The position numbers and the translations under genes were made by a program. The notes below the pieces were generated by a model that saw only the letters and a program-made list of their open reading frames with translations, was not told where the DNA came from and ran no database searches. 64,000 bases of DNA from Chitinophagaceae bacterium (GTDB lineage: Bacteria > Bacteroidota > Bacteroidia > Chitinophagales > Chitinophagaceae), in assembly GCA_016721085.1 (NCBI GenBank), contig JADKJI010000017.1, positions 15,087-79,086 on the forward strand. Direction: 5' to 3'. This document shows, in pieces, positions 46,969-56,168 of this stretch (position 1 is its first letter; each line of letters starts with the position of its first letter).

Positions 46969-49029
46969 ATGTCACAGGATGAGCAAAGACCAGGAGACCG
47001 CGGACAAAACCGGTTGAAACCAAAAGGTGAAGGACAAGGCAAGACCCCTAAATTCAATATTTATTGGGTATGGGCCATTATTTTCGCCGTTTTGGTTGGA
47101 TTCCAGTTATTCGGCAATGTAACACCTGAAGCCCAACAGACCTCCCGCCTCGAATTTTTTGATAATATGCTGGCGAAAGGGGATGTAGACAAATTGGTAA
47201 CCATTACCAATAAGAACACTGTCCGGATTTTTATAAAGAAAGACAGTCTGAATAAACCCTACTACAAAACAAAGCTGGATAAAAACTTTGAGAACGCTAA
47301 AAAGTCTGATGGTCCCACTTTTGAATTCAAGATTGTAAAAGCGGAAGAGTTTGATAAGGATCTCGAGAAATTTTTCGAGAAATATCCTTCAGTTCCAAAG
47401 GTTGATAATAAGATTGAGCAGGAAGGAGAATGGTTCCCACAAGTGATCAGTTTTGTACTTCCACTCCTCGTTATCGTTCTGATCTGGATCATGCTCATGC
47501 GTAAGATGGGTGGATCTGCAGGCGGTGGCGCAGGACCAGGCGGTATCTTCAATATAGGTAAATCAAGAGCTACATTATTCGATAAAGGAACAAAAGTGAA
47601 TATCACATTCGCTGATGTAGCCGGATTGGATGAAGCTAAAGTGGAAGTGATGGAAATCGTTGACTTCCTGAAAAGCCCTAAAAAATATACTTCTTTAGGA
47701 GGTAAAATTCCAAAAGGTGCCCTTTTAATCGGTCCTCCGGGTACAGGTAAAACCTTGCTGGCAAAAGCTATGGCAGGGGAGGCTCAGGTTCCTTTCTTCA
47801 GCTTAAGTGGTAGTGATTTTGTTGAAATGTTTGTTGGAGTAGGTGCGAGTCGTGTTCGCGACCTTTTCAAACAAGCCCGTGAAAAAGCACCTTGTATCAT
47901 ATTCATTGATGAGATTGACGCTATAGGCCGTGCCCGTGGTAAGAATGCCATCATGAGTAATGATGAAAGAGAAAGCACCCTTAACCAATTACTGGTTGAA
48001 ATGGATGGATTCAGTGGCGAAAGCGGAATCATTGTTCTTGCCGCTACCAACCGTCCCGATGTATTGGATACTGCACTGCTTCGTCCAGGACGTTTCGACC
48101 GCCAGATTTCAATAGATAAACCCGACCTGAAAGGAAGAGAAGCAATTTTTAAAGTACATCTTAAACCTATAAAAATATCCCAAACCCTCGACATTCATAA
48201 ACTCGCTGAGCAGACACCTGGATTCGCAGGAGCGGATATTTCTAACGTATGTAATGAAGCAGCCCTTATTGCTGCCCGTAAAGGAAAAGAAGCTGTTGAA
48301 ATGGAAGATTTCCAGGATGCAGTGGACCGCGTAATCGGTGGATTGGAAAAGAAGAATAAGATCATCTCTTCCGACGAAAAGAAAATTATCGCTTACCACG
48401 AAGCGGGTCACGCTATCTGCGGCTGGTATCTCGAACATGCTTATCCTTTATTGAAAGTGACAATAGTTCCAAGAGGAACTGCCGCTCTCGGATATGCGCA
48501 GTATACTCCTAAAGAGCAGTATCTGTACAATACCGACCAGTTGATGGATCAGATATGTATGACACTTGGTGGTCGTGCCAGCGAAGAAATTTTCTTCCAT
48601 AAGATTTCTACTGGTGCACAAAACGATCTTCAACAGATAACTAAGATCGCCTACTCAATGGTTACTGTTTATGGTATGAATGAAAAAGTAGGTAATGTAA
48701 GTTTCTACGACCCGGCAGCAGAAAATTCATTCACCAAGCCCTATTCGGAAGAAACGTCGCGCTTGATAGATGAAGAAGTAAGAAAGCTTATCGATGAAGC
48801 ATATATAAGCACAAAGAAATTATTATTGGAGAAAAGAGGTCAGGTTGAAAAATTAGCAGAAGCATTACTTGAAAGAGAAGTACTTTTCCAAAGTGATGTG
48901 GAAGCACTGATTGGAAAACGACCTTATGAAGAAAAGAAAGTATTACAAGGTAATGATGAGGTGAAAGGCCCTGAAATTGAAATCAGCCCTTCTCCAATCA
49001 GTAACCCCGGTGATATTTCCATGAGTTAG
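46969..49029 (+). CDS. ftsH: ATP-dependent zinc metalloprotease FtsH
   Basis: 686 residues, intact. Two N-terminal membrane helices (IYWVWAIIFAVLVGFQLF and VISFVLPLLVIVLIWIMLM) flank the periplasmic part. The AAA domain has Walker A GPPGTGKT, Walker B CIIFIDEIDAIG and the second region of homology TNRPDVLDTALLRPGRFDRQ. The protease zinc site is HEAGH (in IAYHEAGHAICGW) with the downstream Asp in GAQNDLQQITKIAYSMV. FtsH degrades membrane and regulatory proteins. A good ribosome binding site (aaggag) precedes the ATG at 46969. Confidence 0.97.
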   Translation: MSQDEQRPGDRGQNRLKPKGEGQGKTPKFNIYWVWAIIFAVLVGFQLFGNVTPEAQQTSRLEFFDNMLAKGDVDKLVTITNKNTVRIFIKKDSLNKPYYKTKLDKNFENAKKSDGPTFEFKIVKAEEFDKDLEKFFEKYPSVPKVDNKIEQEGEWFPQVISFVLPLLVIVLIWIMLMRKMGGSAGGGAGPGGIFNIGKSRATLFDKGTKVNITFADVAGLDEAKVEVMEIVDFLKSPKKYTSLGGKIPKGALLIGPPGTGKTLLAKAMAGEAQVPFFSLSGSDFVEMFVGVGASRVRDLFKQAREKAPCIIFIDEIDAIGRARGKNAIMSNDERESTLNQLLVEMDGFSGESGIIVLAATNRPDVLDTALLRPGRFDRQISIDKPDLKGREAIFKVHLKPIKISQTLDIHKLAEQTPGFAGADISNVCNEAALIAARKGKEAVEMEDFQDAVDRVIGGLEKKNKIISSDEKKIIAYHEAGHAICGWYLEHAYPLLKVTIVPRGTAALGYAQYTPKEQYLYNTDQLMDQICMTLGGRASEEIFFHKISTGAQNDLQQITKIAYSMVTVYGMNEKVGNVSFYDPAAENSFTKPYSEETSRLIDEEVRKLIDEAYISTKKLLLEKRGQVEKLAEALLEREVLFQSDVEALIGKRPYEEKKVLQGNDEVKGPEIEISPSPISNPGDISMS

Positions 49030-49052
49030 TTCACCCGATTAATACGCTTACA

Positions 49053-49700
49053 GTGGCGATTAACATTACACCATCTAAGGAAACTATTTTCAAGAAAATA
49101 CGGCAGGCGTTGACTCAGTCAACGCCTTTGCCATTTCCTCAAAGTGAAAATAGCCAGGGAGTCTATCCTGTTTCAGCACAGGAATTGGAACTGGAATTTG
49201 CAGAACGCTTCACAAAGCTGCAGGGGAAATTCGCTTATTGTCACGATAAGCAGGACCTTGCTAACCAGTTAAATGGTTTGCTTACTCAACAAAAATGGGA
49301 GAAGGTGTTTTTCGCTTCATCCGACCCTGAATTACAGAAAATACTTGGGTTAACTACTTATCCAACACATCAAACTAATGATCTGGCAGGCTGTGATGTA
49401 TCCGTTACTTTTTGTGAATGCCTTGTGGCTCGCACAGGAAGTATGGTGTTGAGTGCTGCCCAACATAGTGGACGTACAGTAAGTGTGTATGCGCCAATTC
49501 ATATCTGCATCGCTTTTACCAGTCAATTGGTTTATGATGTGAAGGATGCTCTTCAATTATTGAAAGATAAATACGGGGCCAATATTCCATCGCAGATAAG
49601 TTTCGCAACGGGTCCCAGCCGAACAGCCGATATTGAAAAAACCCTTGTAGTGGGTGTTCACGGACCCAAAGAAGTATATTGTTTTCTGGTTGAAGGGTGA
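49053..49700 (+). CDS. LUD domain (LutC/YkgG-like) protein
   Basis: 215 residues starting at a GTG at 49053 (MAINITPSKETIFKKIRQAL). The C-terminal LUD domain has VTFCECLVARTGSMVLSAAQ, GRTVSVYAPIHICIAFTSQL and the conserved end SFATGPSRTADIEKTLVVGV followed by HGPKEVYCF. LutC-type proteins belong to lactate utilisation systems; solitary LUD proteins next to ftsH are common in Bacteroidota and their function is not established. It overlaps nothing and is followed by the GGCT-like gene. Confidence 0.88.
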   Translation: MAINITPSKETIFKKIRQALTQSTPLPFPQSENSQGVYPVSAQELELEFAERFTKLQGKFAYCHDKQDLANQLNGLLTQQKWEKVFFASSDPELQKILGLTTYPTHQTNDLAGCDVSVTFCECLVARTGSMVLSAAQHSGRTVSVYAPIHICIAFTSQLVYDVKDALQLLKDKYGANIPSQISFATGPSRTADIEKTLVVGVHGPKEVYCFLVEG

Positions 49701-49732
49701 TTTACAGGTTCCGTTGTATCTTTATAGCTACC

Positions 49733-50161
49733 ATGACTAGTCCCTCTTATAGATTATTTGTTTACGGATCCCTTTTAAGCGGATTCCGCCATCCTGCCTA
49801 TCAGTATATCAGCGATTATTTTCATCTCATCGGTCCTGCCCAGGTTCGGGGAGTGTTATTCGATATGGGAGAATTCCCTGCAGCAATTCCTGTTACTGGC
49901 GATCAGTTCATAAAAGGTGAATTGTATGAGTTGAAGAATCAAGACGAATTCGGCTGGGCTATTGCCCAGTTGGATGATTATGAAGGAGTACATGGTGAAA
50001 TGGGAGAAATAGCATTATATAGAAGGGATCTCGTTAGCGTTTTCTGTAACGGCGATAGTAGTGATGCCTGGGTGTATTGGTATAATGGAGACGTAACAGG
50101 TCACCCAATAATCCCTTCCGGCGATGTACTAGAATACCGGAATTCCAAAAACAGTCAATAA
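49733..50161 (+). CDS. Gamma-glutamylcyclotransferase-like (AIG2/GGCT) protein
   Basis: 142 residues from the ATG at 49733. The AIG2-like fold is marked by YRLFVYGSLLSGFRHP (YGSL motif), VRGVLFDMGEFPAAIP, FIKGELYELKNQDEF and LDDYEGVH with the catalytic Glu, then AWVYWYNG. Members act on gamma-glutamyl amines or peptides; the substrate is not predictable. A frame starting at 49697 overlaps the LUD gene by four bases and is a possible alternative start. Confidence 0.85.
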   Translation: MTSPSYRLFVYGSLLSGFRHPAYQYISDYFHLIGPAQVRGVLFDMGEFPAAIPVTGDQFIKGELYELKNQDEFGWAIAQLDDYEGVHGEMGEIALYRRDLVSVFCNGDSSDAWVYWYNGDVTGHPIIPSGDVLEYRNSKNSQ

Positions 50162-50166
50162 GCTAC

Positions 50167-50955
50167 ATGCAGTTACCCTCTGGCAAAAAAATCTATTTCT
50201 TATCCGATTTCCATCTGGGTGCTCCTGACTATGCCACAAGTCTTATTAGAGAAAAAAGAGTGGTTGAATTTTTGGAAGAAGTGAGGCACGATGCTGCCAT
50301 CATTTTCATTGTTGGTGATATTTTCGATTTTTGGTATGAGTACCGTACCGTTGTACCTAAAGGGTATGTTCGTTTGTTAGGAAAGCTTGCTGAACTTACA
50401 GATGCCGGTATCAGTATCCAGTTTTTTGTTGGCAATCATGATATGTGGATGAAAGATTATTTTCAGCATGAATTGAATATCCCTGTTTTCTTCGAACCAA
50501 AAACCTATCAGTTTGGCGAAGTAAAAATGCTGATAGGCCATGGAGATGGATTGGGTCCCGGTGATCACGGATATAAATTTCTAAAGAAGATATTGCGTAA
50601 CCCAATATGTCAATGGCTTTTTGGTATACTGCCACCAGTAGTAGGTATTTCATTGGCGGGTTTTTCAAGTAGAAAAAGCCGCGCAGTTACAGGAGATAAT
50701 GATGGCATTTTTCTCGGAGAAGAGAAAGAATGGCTTATACAATACTGCAAGGAAACATTGGCAACACAACACTTCGACTATCTTATTTTTGGCCATCGCC
50801 ACCTTCCTATCGATTTTCAATTGGGCCCAACAAGCAGGTATGTAAATCTGGGTGATTGGATCCGATATTATACATACGCCGTGTTCGACGGACAACAAAT
50901 GACATTGCAATCCCGTTACCCAGAGCTCAATCAAAAGATTGTTAGGAAACCATGA
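50167..50955 (+). CDS. lpxH: UDP-2,3-diacylglucosamine diphosphatase
   Basis: 262 residues. A calcineurin-type phosphoesterase with all metal motifs: LSDFHLGAP (DxH), VGDIFDFW (GDxxD), FVGNHDMW (GNHD), IGHGDGLGPGD (GHGD) and FGHRHLP (GHxH). This set is that of LpxH, which makes lipid X in lipid A synthesis on the inner membrane. It is five bases after the GGCT-like gene and overlaps the following gene by four bases (ATGA). Confidence 0.9.
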   Translation: MQLPSGKKIYFLSDFHLGAPDYATSLIREKRVVEFLEEVRHDAAIIFIVGDIFDFWYEYRTVVPKGYVRLLGKLAELTDAGISIQFFVGNHDMWMKDYFQHELNIPVFFEPKTYQFGEVKMLIGHGDGLGPGDHGYKFLKKILRNPICQWLFGILPPVVGISLAGFSSRKSRAVTGDNDGIFLGEEKEWLIQYCKETLATQHFDYLIFGHRHLPIDFQLGPTSRYVNLGDWIRYYTYAVFDGQQMTLQSRYPELNQKIVRKP

Positions 50956-51761
50956 GAAGTGCTATCATAATACTGTTTTCATGCATGTTGATGCCACTGC
51001 TTTCTGAAAGCCAAAGCCCTTTCATTCTGAAAAGATCTATTAATGGAACCTATTCAGATTTTACAGTCGATAATCTGGATAACGTCTATCTGTTCTCACC
51101 AATCGGTCAATTGAAAAAAATAAGTGCTACAGGAGATTCTGTGGCAGTTTTCAATGACATGCGTCGATTCGGTAAACTGATGACTGTAGATGTAAGTAAT
51201 CCATTGAAAGCCTTGTTATACTATAAAGACTTTGGGACTGTGGTTGTGCTCGACAGGTTTTTGGGGAAAAGAAGCACACTTGACCTTCGGCGACTCGGAA
51301 TGTTGCAGGTAAAAGCAATCGGTCAGTCGTACGATAACGGATATTGGGTCTTTGATGAACAAGAAGCCAGGTTAAAGCACCTCAACGAATTGGGAACAGT
51401 AATCGATCAGTTTACTGATTTCAGGATACTATTCGATTCAATGCCTTCTCCCCGATATATAACAGATCAGAACAAAACCCTTTATCTCTATGATGAATCG
51501 AAGGGGGTTTATATATTCGATTATTATGGTTCATTCAAGAAAAGGATTCCTATTACAGGCTGGAAAGATTTTTCGGTTGTACAAAATATCCTGTTAGGAA
51601 GAGACGATTCTCACCTTTATCGCTATGATCTTCAGACTATGACACTGAAGTCTTTTGACGTAACTCCGGAAATGTCAAAAGCTATTAAGATCAAGATTAC
51701 TCCAGACGAATTATATGTATTGCAAAGCGACAGGCTCGATATCTATTTATATAAGCGTTGA
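50952..51761 (+). CDS. Exported protein of unknown function with beta-propeller-like pattern
   Basis: 269 residues with a signal peptide (MRSAIIILFSCMLMPLLSES). The mature part alternates short strands and loops with recurring patterns like DNLDNVYLFSPIGQLKKIS, NGYWVFDEQEARLKHLNELG, NKTLYLYDESKGVYIFDYYG and SHLYRYDLQTMTLKSFD, which look like propeller blades. No catalytic motif is visible. It starts inside the lpxH stop (ATGA overlap) and so is translationally coupled; this gene order suggests an envelope role. Confidence 0.75.
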   Translation: MRSAIIILFSCMLMPLLSESQSPFILKRSINGTYSDFTVDNLDNVYLFSPIGQLKKISATGDSVAVFNDMRRFGKLMTVDVSNPLKALLYYKDFGTVVVLDRFLGKRSTLDLRRLGMLQVKAIGQSYDNGYWVFDEQEARLKHLNELGTVIDQFTDFRILFDSMPSPRYITDQNKTLYLYDESKGVYIFDYYGSFKKRIPITGWKDFSVVQNILLGRDDSHLYRYDLQTMTLKSFDVTPEMSKAIKIKITPDELYVLQSDRLDIYLYKR

Positions 51762-51784
51762 CAATTTTCTTGCTGTTAGTTCGG

Positions 51785-51792
51785 TAACTTTG
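51785..51792 (+). promoter_or_regulatory. Candidate -7 box TAACTTTG for mscS
   Basis: TAnnTTTG match 19 bases before the ATG at 51812; TTGACA occurs upstream, but at a spacing longer than the usual 19-21 bases. Confidence 0.35.
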
Positions 51793-51811
51793 CCTGCCAA
51801 CTTGTTTTTGT

Positions 51812-52933
51812 ATGGACAGGATTTTCAATTACGTTTTTCTTGATAACACCGTAGGTAGTTACCTTGTAATAGCTGCGATAATAGTCTTTGTAGCTCTTTT
51901 TAAAAAGTATCTTTCCCGATATGTAGCAGGTCTTTTATTTCGGATAATCCGAAAACTAGTTAAAGGTGTTGATAAGGAAACATTCATAAACCTGGTAGTG
52001 GCACCGCTTAGAACCTTCCTGCTCATACTTATTACCATAATTACTATTGAGAAACTGAATTTCCCAACAACACCTATTCATTTTGGTTCGATTAGTTTCA
52101 ATCCTGATTTCAGAATATATAAGATAACGCTACATCAGCTTGTAGATACTCTGAGTGTAATCGTTATTATATTCTCTTTCATATGGCTTTTATTACGCAT
52201 CATTGACTTTATAGCATTGATCCTGGAAAGAAAGGCTAATCTCACCGCAGATCAGAGCGATAATCAGCTAATAGTATTCTTTAAGGATTTCTTCAAAGTG
52301 ATTATTGTTATCAATGGGTTCTTATTAGTGTTGAAATTTGGATTGCATCTTGATATTGGTAATCTTATCACTGGATTAAGTATCGCTGGTGCTGCAATAG
52401 CCCTCTCCACCCGTGAAAGTCTTGAAAACCTGATAGCTTCCTTCATCATATTTTTCGATAAACCATTCACTACAGGCGATCTGGTTAAAGTGCAGAATGT
52501 AACAGGTACTGTTGAGAAAATAGGGTTAAGAAGTACTCGTATCCGTACCGATCAAAAGACATTTGTAACAGTGCCGAATAAGCAGATGGTGGATAGTATT
52601 CTTGATAATTTAAGTCTTCGTTCTCAGCGAAGGGCATTTGTACAATTGGAACTACATGCTGCTACTACTCCGGCCAAAGTGGAGGAGTTAATAAAAAATC
52701 TGGAAGCGATTTTTCAACAACACAAAACAGATATTGACCAATACTCTGTGTTACTTTCAGATATAAATAAGAACGCTTTTCATATCCAGGTTGAATTTTT
52801 CACTCCTGCAGGTACTATTGCAGCTTTTAATGCCATAAGACAAAAGGTCAATATCGAAATGATACAGGCTTTAAATACACTGGAGATACGTTTGGCTGCG
52901 AAGGAAACTGAGCAAGGAGAGAAGTTGGTTTAG
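51812..52933 (+). CDS. Small-conductance mechanosensitive channel, MscS family
   Basis: 373 residues. Four hydrophobic helices in the N-terminal part, then the pore helix and MscS beta domain: LITGLSIAGAAIALSTRESL, NLIASFIIFFDKPFTTGDLV, KVQNVTGTVEKIGLRSTRIR and VPNKQMVDSILDNLSLR. It opens under membrane tension to release solutes on osmotic downshock. The C-terminal domain (LSDINKNAFHIQVEFFTP) is of normal length. Its last four bases overlap the stop of the convergent merR-type gene. Confidence 0.93.
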   Translation: MDRIFNYVFLDNTVGSYLVIAAIIVFVALFKKYLSRYVAGLLFRIIRKLVKGVDKETFINLVVAPLRTFLLILITIITIEKLNFPTTPIHFGSISFNPDFRIYKITLHQLVDTLSVIVIIFSFIWLLLRIIDFIALILERKANLTADQSDNQLIVFFKDFFKVIIVINGFLLVLKFGLHLDIGNLITGLSIAGAAIALSTRESLENLIASFIIFFDKPFTTGDLVKVQNVTGTVEKIGLRSTRIRTDQKTFVTVPNKQMVDSILDNLSLRSQRRAFVQLELHAATTPAKVEELIKNLEAIFQQHKTDIDQYSVLLSDINKNAFHIQVEFFTPAGTIAAFNAIRQKVNIEMIQALNTLEIRLAAKETEQGEKLV

Positions 52934-53538
52934 AGTGTTGCTTTCACCTCAAGGAAGAAATTCTTAATTTTACGGAGAGATTCAATCATTTCATAACGTT
53001 CCTGGGCTTTCTTGTTTTTCTTCAGGAAGTCCTTGGCGCCTTCGATGGTCAACTTGCGGCGTCTCAGCAAATCATGGATCAATAAGAGGTTCTTAATATC
53101 AACAGGGCGGAAATGCCTGTCGCCCTTACGATTGGTACGAGGTTGAACCATCGCAAATTCATTGGCCCAAAAACGGATAAGAGAGGTGTTTACGCTGAAC
53201 ATGTCAGCAACTTCCCCAATACTATAATACTGTTTTTGGAAAAGGGTCTCGTCTTCGGGTATATTTACCAGTGCCGCCTCCGTGTCCATTGATTTTAACG
53301 GCTTACGTCCCCGGGTAGATTTAGTGCGAACTAAAACAGTAGGGGCAGATTTAACCGGAATAGCTTCTTTCAGCGCTTTTATACGAACGCCAACGTTAAC
53401 TGGAGCAGTTTCTTCCACTACAGGCAATTCAGCAACAGGTTCGCGAACGGGTTCCTGTATGGATTCCTGAATGGGTTCAGGAGCCACATCGTCGAACGAG
53501 AAAGCAATCTGCATGAATTTATTATCGGTTACTGCCAT
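52930..53538 (-). CDS. MerR-family transcriptional regulator with acidic, Pro/Val-rich N-terminal extension
   Basis: 202 residues from the ATG at 53538. The helix-turn-helix is YYSIGEVADMFSVNTSLIRF followed by WANEFAMVQPRTNRKGDRHF and RPVDIKNLLLIHDLLRRRKL, the MerR pattern. The C-terminal part is a short helix rather than an effector domain. Residues about 20-50 contain the repeated words PIQESIQEPVREPVAE, probably disordered. This type of MerR regulator with an N-terminal extension is common in Bacteroidota; the regulon is unknown. Confidence 0.87.
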   Translation of the reverse strand: MAVTDNKFMQIAFSFDDVAPEPIQESIQEPVREPVAELPVVEETAPVNVGVRIKALKEAIPVKSAPTVLVRTKSTRGRKPLKSMDTEAALVNIPEDETLFQKQYYSIGEVADMFSVNTSLIRFWANEFAMVQPRTNRKGDRHFRPVDIKNLLLIHDLLRRRKLTIEGAKDFLKKNKKAQERYEMIESLRKIKNFFLEVKATL

Positions 53539-53676
53539 AGTGTGAGCGTAAAGATACGTATACCGAACCGCAAAGCAGCCCATGCCAAAGGCATGTGGAA
53601 AAGTCGCTTTTCCTGTTAAAAAAAAGCTTGATTTTTAGAGGGAAAAACTACCCTAAAAAGGACCAATTAAAAGCGG

Positions 53677-53703
53677 TTGAAAGAGGCAATTTGTGTAGAT
53701 TTG
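53677..53703 (+). promoter_or_regulatory. Candidate promoter for gyrB
   Basis: TTG (53677-53679), 16 bases, then TAGATTTG (53696-53703), 46 bases before the gyrB ATG. The spacing is a little shorter than usual. Confidence 0.45.
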
Positions 53704-53749
53704 CCAGAATCGTTTTATCACTAAAAAACAGTCTCGGGAGAAGCTATTT

Positions 53750-55729
53750 ATGGCACAGGATACAACAGAAAATCTATCGAATAACAGTAATGGGTATGGT
53801 GCTGAAAGCATACAGGTTCTTGAAGGCCTGGAAGCGGTTCGGAAACGTCCCGCGATGTATATCGGCGATATCAGTGAAAAGGTTTGCATCACCTGGTTTA
53901 TGAGGTAGTTGATAATTCCATCGATGAAGCATTAGCTGGATATTGTAAAAATATCAGCGTGTTTATCCATGAAGACAATTCGATCAGCGTAGAAGATGAT
54001 GGTCGTGGTATTCCAACAGGTATGCACTCCAAAGAAAAAAAGAGTGCATTGGAAGTGGTTATGACAGTACTACATGCGGGTGGTAAATTCGATAAGAACA
54101 CTTATAAGGTTTCAGGTGGTTTGCATGGTGTGGGTGTAAGTTGCGTAAACGCCCTCAGCTCTCATTTACATGTAACCGTTCAAAGAGAAGGAAAGATTTT
54201 TGAGCAGGAATATAATATCGGGGTACCCCAATATCCCGTTCGTGAAATTGGTGTTAGTGAAAATACAGGAACCAAGGTTCGCTTCTGGCCCGATCATTCC
54301 ATTTTCACAGCAAGAGTTTATAAGAAGGAAACTCTGGAAGGACGTTTGAGAGAATTGGCTTACCTGAACCGTGGCATACGTATCATCTTAACCGACCTCA
54401 GAGAGAAAGATGAAGAAGGTAACAACTATACAAAAGTATTCTTCAGTGAAGGGGGTATTGTTGAGTTTGTAGAAATGCTCGATACCAATGCCGGTCGTAG
54501 CCCATTAATTCCTCGTGTAATATTTGTGGAAGGCCGTGATGAGAATACCAATGTTGCCGTTGAAGTAGCTCTCAGTTATAACGATAGCTACAATGAACAT
54601 ATCTATTCATATGTAAACAATATCAACACCATTGAAGGAGGTACGCACGTTTCTGGTTTCCGTCGTGCATTAACCCGTGTTTTCAAACAATATGGTGAGA
54701 AAGAGAATTTCTTTGAAAAAGCGAAAATTGAAATTGAAGGCGATGACTTCCGTGAAGGATTAAGCGCAATTATTTCAGTAAAAGTTCCGGAGCCACAGTT
54801 TGAAGGACAAACCAAAACAAAGCTGGGTAATAGTGAAGTGATGGGAGTGGTGGATACCACGGTATCAAAAGTATTGGAAGCTTATCTGGAAGAAAACCCA
54901 CGTGAAGCAAAAAATATCATTCAGAAAGTGATATTGGCTGCTCAGGCAAGAGCAGCTGCTCGTAAAGCCCGTGAACTGGTACAACGTAAAAGTGTATTGA
55001 GTGGTGGTGGCTTACCTGGAAAACTAGCTGATTGCAGCGAACGTAACCCCGACCTCTGTGAGTTATACCTGGTGGAGGGAGATAGTGCCGGTGGAACCGC
55101 TAAACAAGGTCGCGATCGTAGTTATCAGGCCATCCTTCCACTTGCGTGGTAAGATATTGAACGTAGAAAAAGCGATGGAGCATAAGATCTACGAAAACGA
55201 GGAAATCAGGAATATGTACACTGCTCTTGGTGTTACTGTTGGAACCCCTGATGATCCGAAAGCCCTGAATATTGTAAAGCTTAGATATCATAAGCTCATC
55301 ATCATGACCGATGCCGATGTGGACGGTAGTCATATCGCAACCCTGATTCTTACTTTCATCTATAGATACATGACTGAATTGGTGGAACAAGGCTATGTAT
55401 ATATTGCACAACCACCTTTATACCTTGTTAAGAAAGGTAAAGACCAGGCATATGCATGGAATGAAGAACAACGAAAGGCTTTGGTAGAGAAATTTGGCGC
55501 TGGTAAAGAAGATAGCGTAAACGTTCAGCGATACAAAGGTCTTGGAGAAATGAACTCAGAACAATTATGGGATACAACCATGAACCCTGATACCCGAACC
55601 CTGAAAAGAGTGACTATTGAAAGTGCTGCGGAAGCAGATCGCATTTTCAGCATGCTTATGGGGGATGAAGTGGCTCCAAGAAGGGAATTCATTGAGACCC
55701 ATGCGAAATATGCAAAATTAGACATCTAA
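53750..55729 (+). CDS. gyrB: DNA gyrase subunit B, two frameshifts
   Basis: ATG at 53750: MAQDTTENLSNN, then IQVLEGLEAVRKRPAMYIGD in the first frame; after an indel near 53880 HHLVYEVVDNSIDEALAGYC, VEDDGRGIPTGMH and GKFDKNTYKVSGGLHGVG (ATPase) follow, then the TOPRIM start YLVEGDSAGGTAKQGRDRS. A second indel near 55140 moves to RGKILNVEKAMEHKIYENEE, LIIMTDADVDGSHIATLIL and QRYKGLGEMNSEQLWDTTM, ending at 55729. Gyrase introduces negative supercoils. About 660 residues in total, normal for Bacteroidota GyrB. A terminator follows. Confidence 0.95.
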
Positions 55730-55763
55730 AAGACCTTAAGCATTGTATATTAATTAGTTAAAG

Positions 55764-55788
55764 AATCCCGGTTTACCGGGATTTTTTT
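55764..55788 (+). terminator. Rho-independent terminator after gyrB
   Basis: Stem aatcccgg (55764-55771) with ccgggatt (55776-55783), loop ttta, then a T run. Confidence 0.85.
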
Positions 55789-55831
55789 ATGTTGTACAAA
55801 TATTCTTACCCCCGGAACCCTTAAAAAGCAG

Positions 55832-55839
55832 TAAATTTG
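55832..55839 (+). promoter_or_regulatory. Candidate -7 box TAAATTTG for the 67-residue gene
   Basis: Exact TAnnTTTG match 27 bases before the ATG at 55867. No clear -33 box. Confidence 0.4.
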
Positions 55840-55866
55840 CGCTTTACTAATAATAAAATTATAACT

Positions 55867-56070
55867 ATGACAGACGTAACACTCACCGCGTATAATGTGA
55901 AGACTAAAGAGAAAAATGTTCCCATTCAGGAAGCGGTGATTACAAAAACAGCAAGAGGTGCTTACATGGCGCAAGGGCACGATGGCAAAGGTAGTAAGCT
56001 CACTACGCTGATGAATGAAGCAAAAGCACTGGCTTGCATTAAAGCTGGTATCGCTAAACAAGGCTGGTAA
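55867..56070 (+). CDS. Small conserved protein of unknown function
   Basis: 67 residues (MTDVTLTAYNVKTKEKNVPI...), basic and hydrophilic with no signal peptide. It contains KTARGAYMAQGHDGKGSKLT followed by TLMNEAKALACIKAGIAKQGW. I recall similar small proteins from related bacteria only as uncharacterised. It has its own promoter-like box and terminator, so it is expressed alone. No function can be given. Confidence 0.65.
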   Translation: MTDVTLTAYNVKTKEKNVPIQEAVITKTARGAYMAQGHDGKGSKLTTLMNEAKALACIKAGIAKQGW

Positions 56071-56092
56071 TAGTCTACTTATACCGGAAAAG

Positions 56093-56136
56093 CTGTCTGT
56101 TCATTGCTTTAAATCAGTAATAACAGGCAGTTTTTC
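56093..56136 (+). terminator. Terminator after the 67-residue gene
   Basis: ctgtctgtt (56093-56101) pairs with aacaggcag (56122-56130, one G-T pair), with further pairing in the loop, then a T-rich tail. Confidence 0.65.
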
Positions 56137-56168
56137 TTTTCTTACAATAGCAATAACCAATCCTCCTT

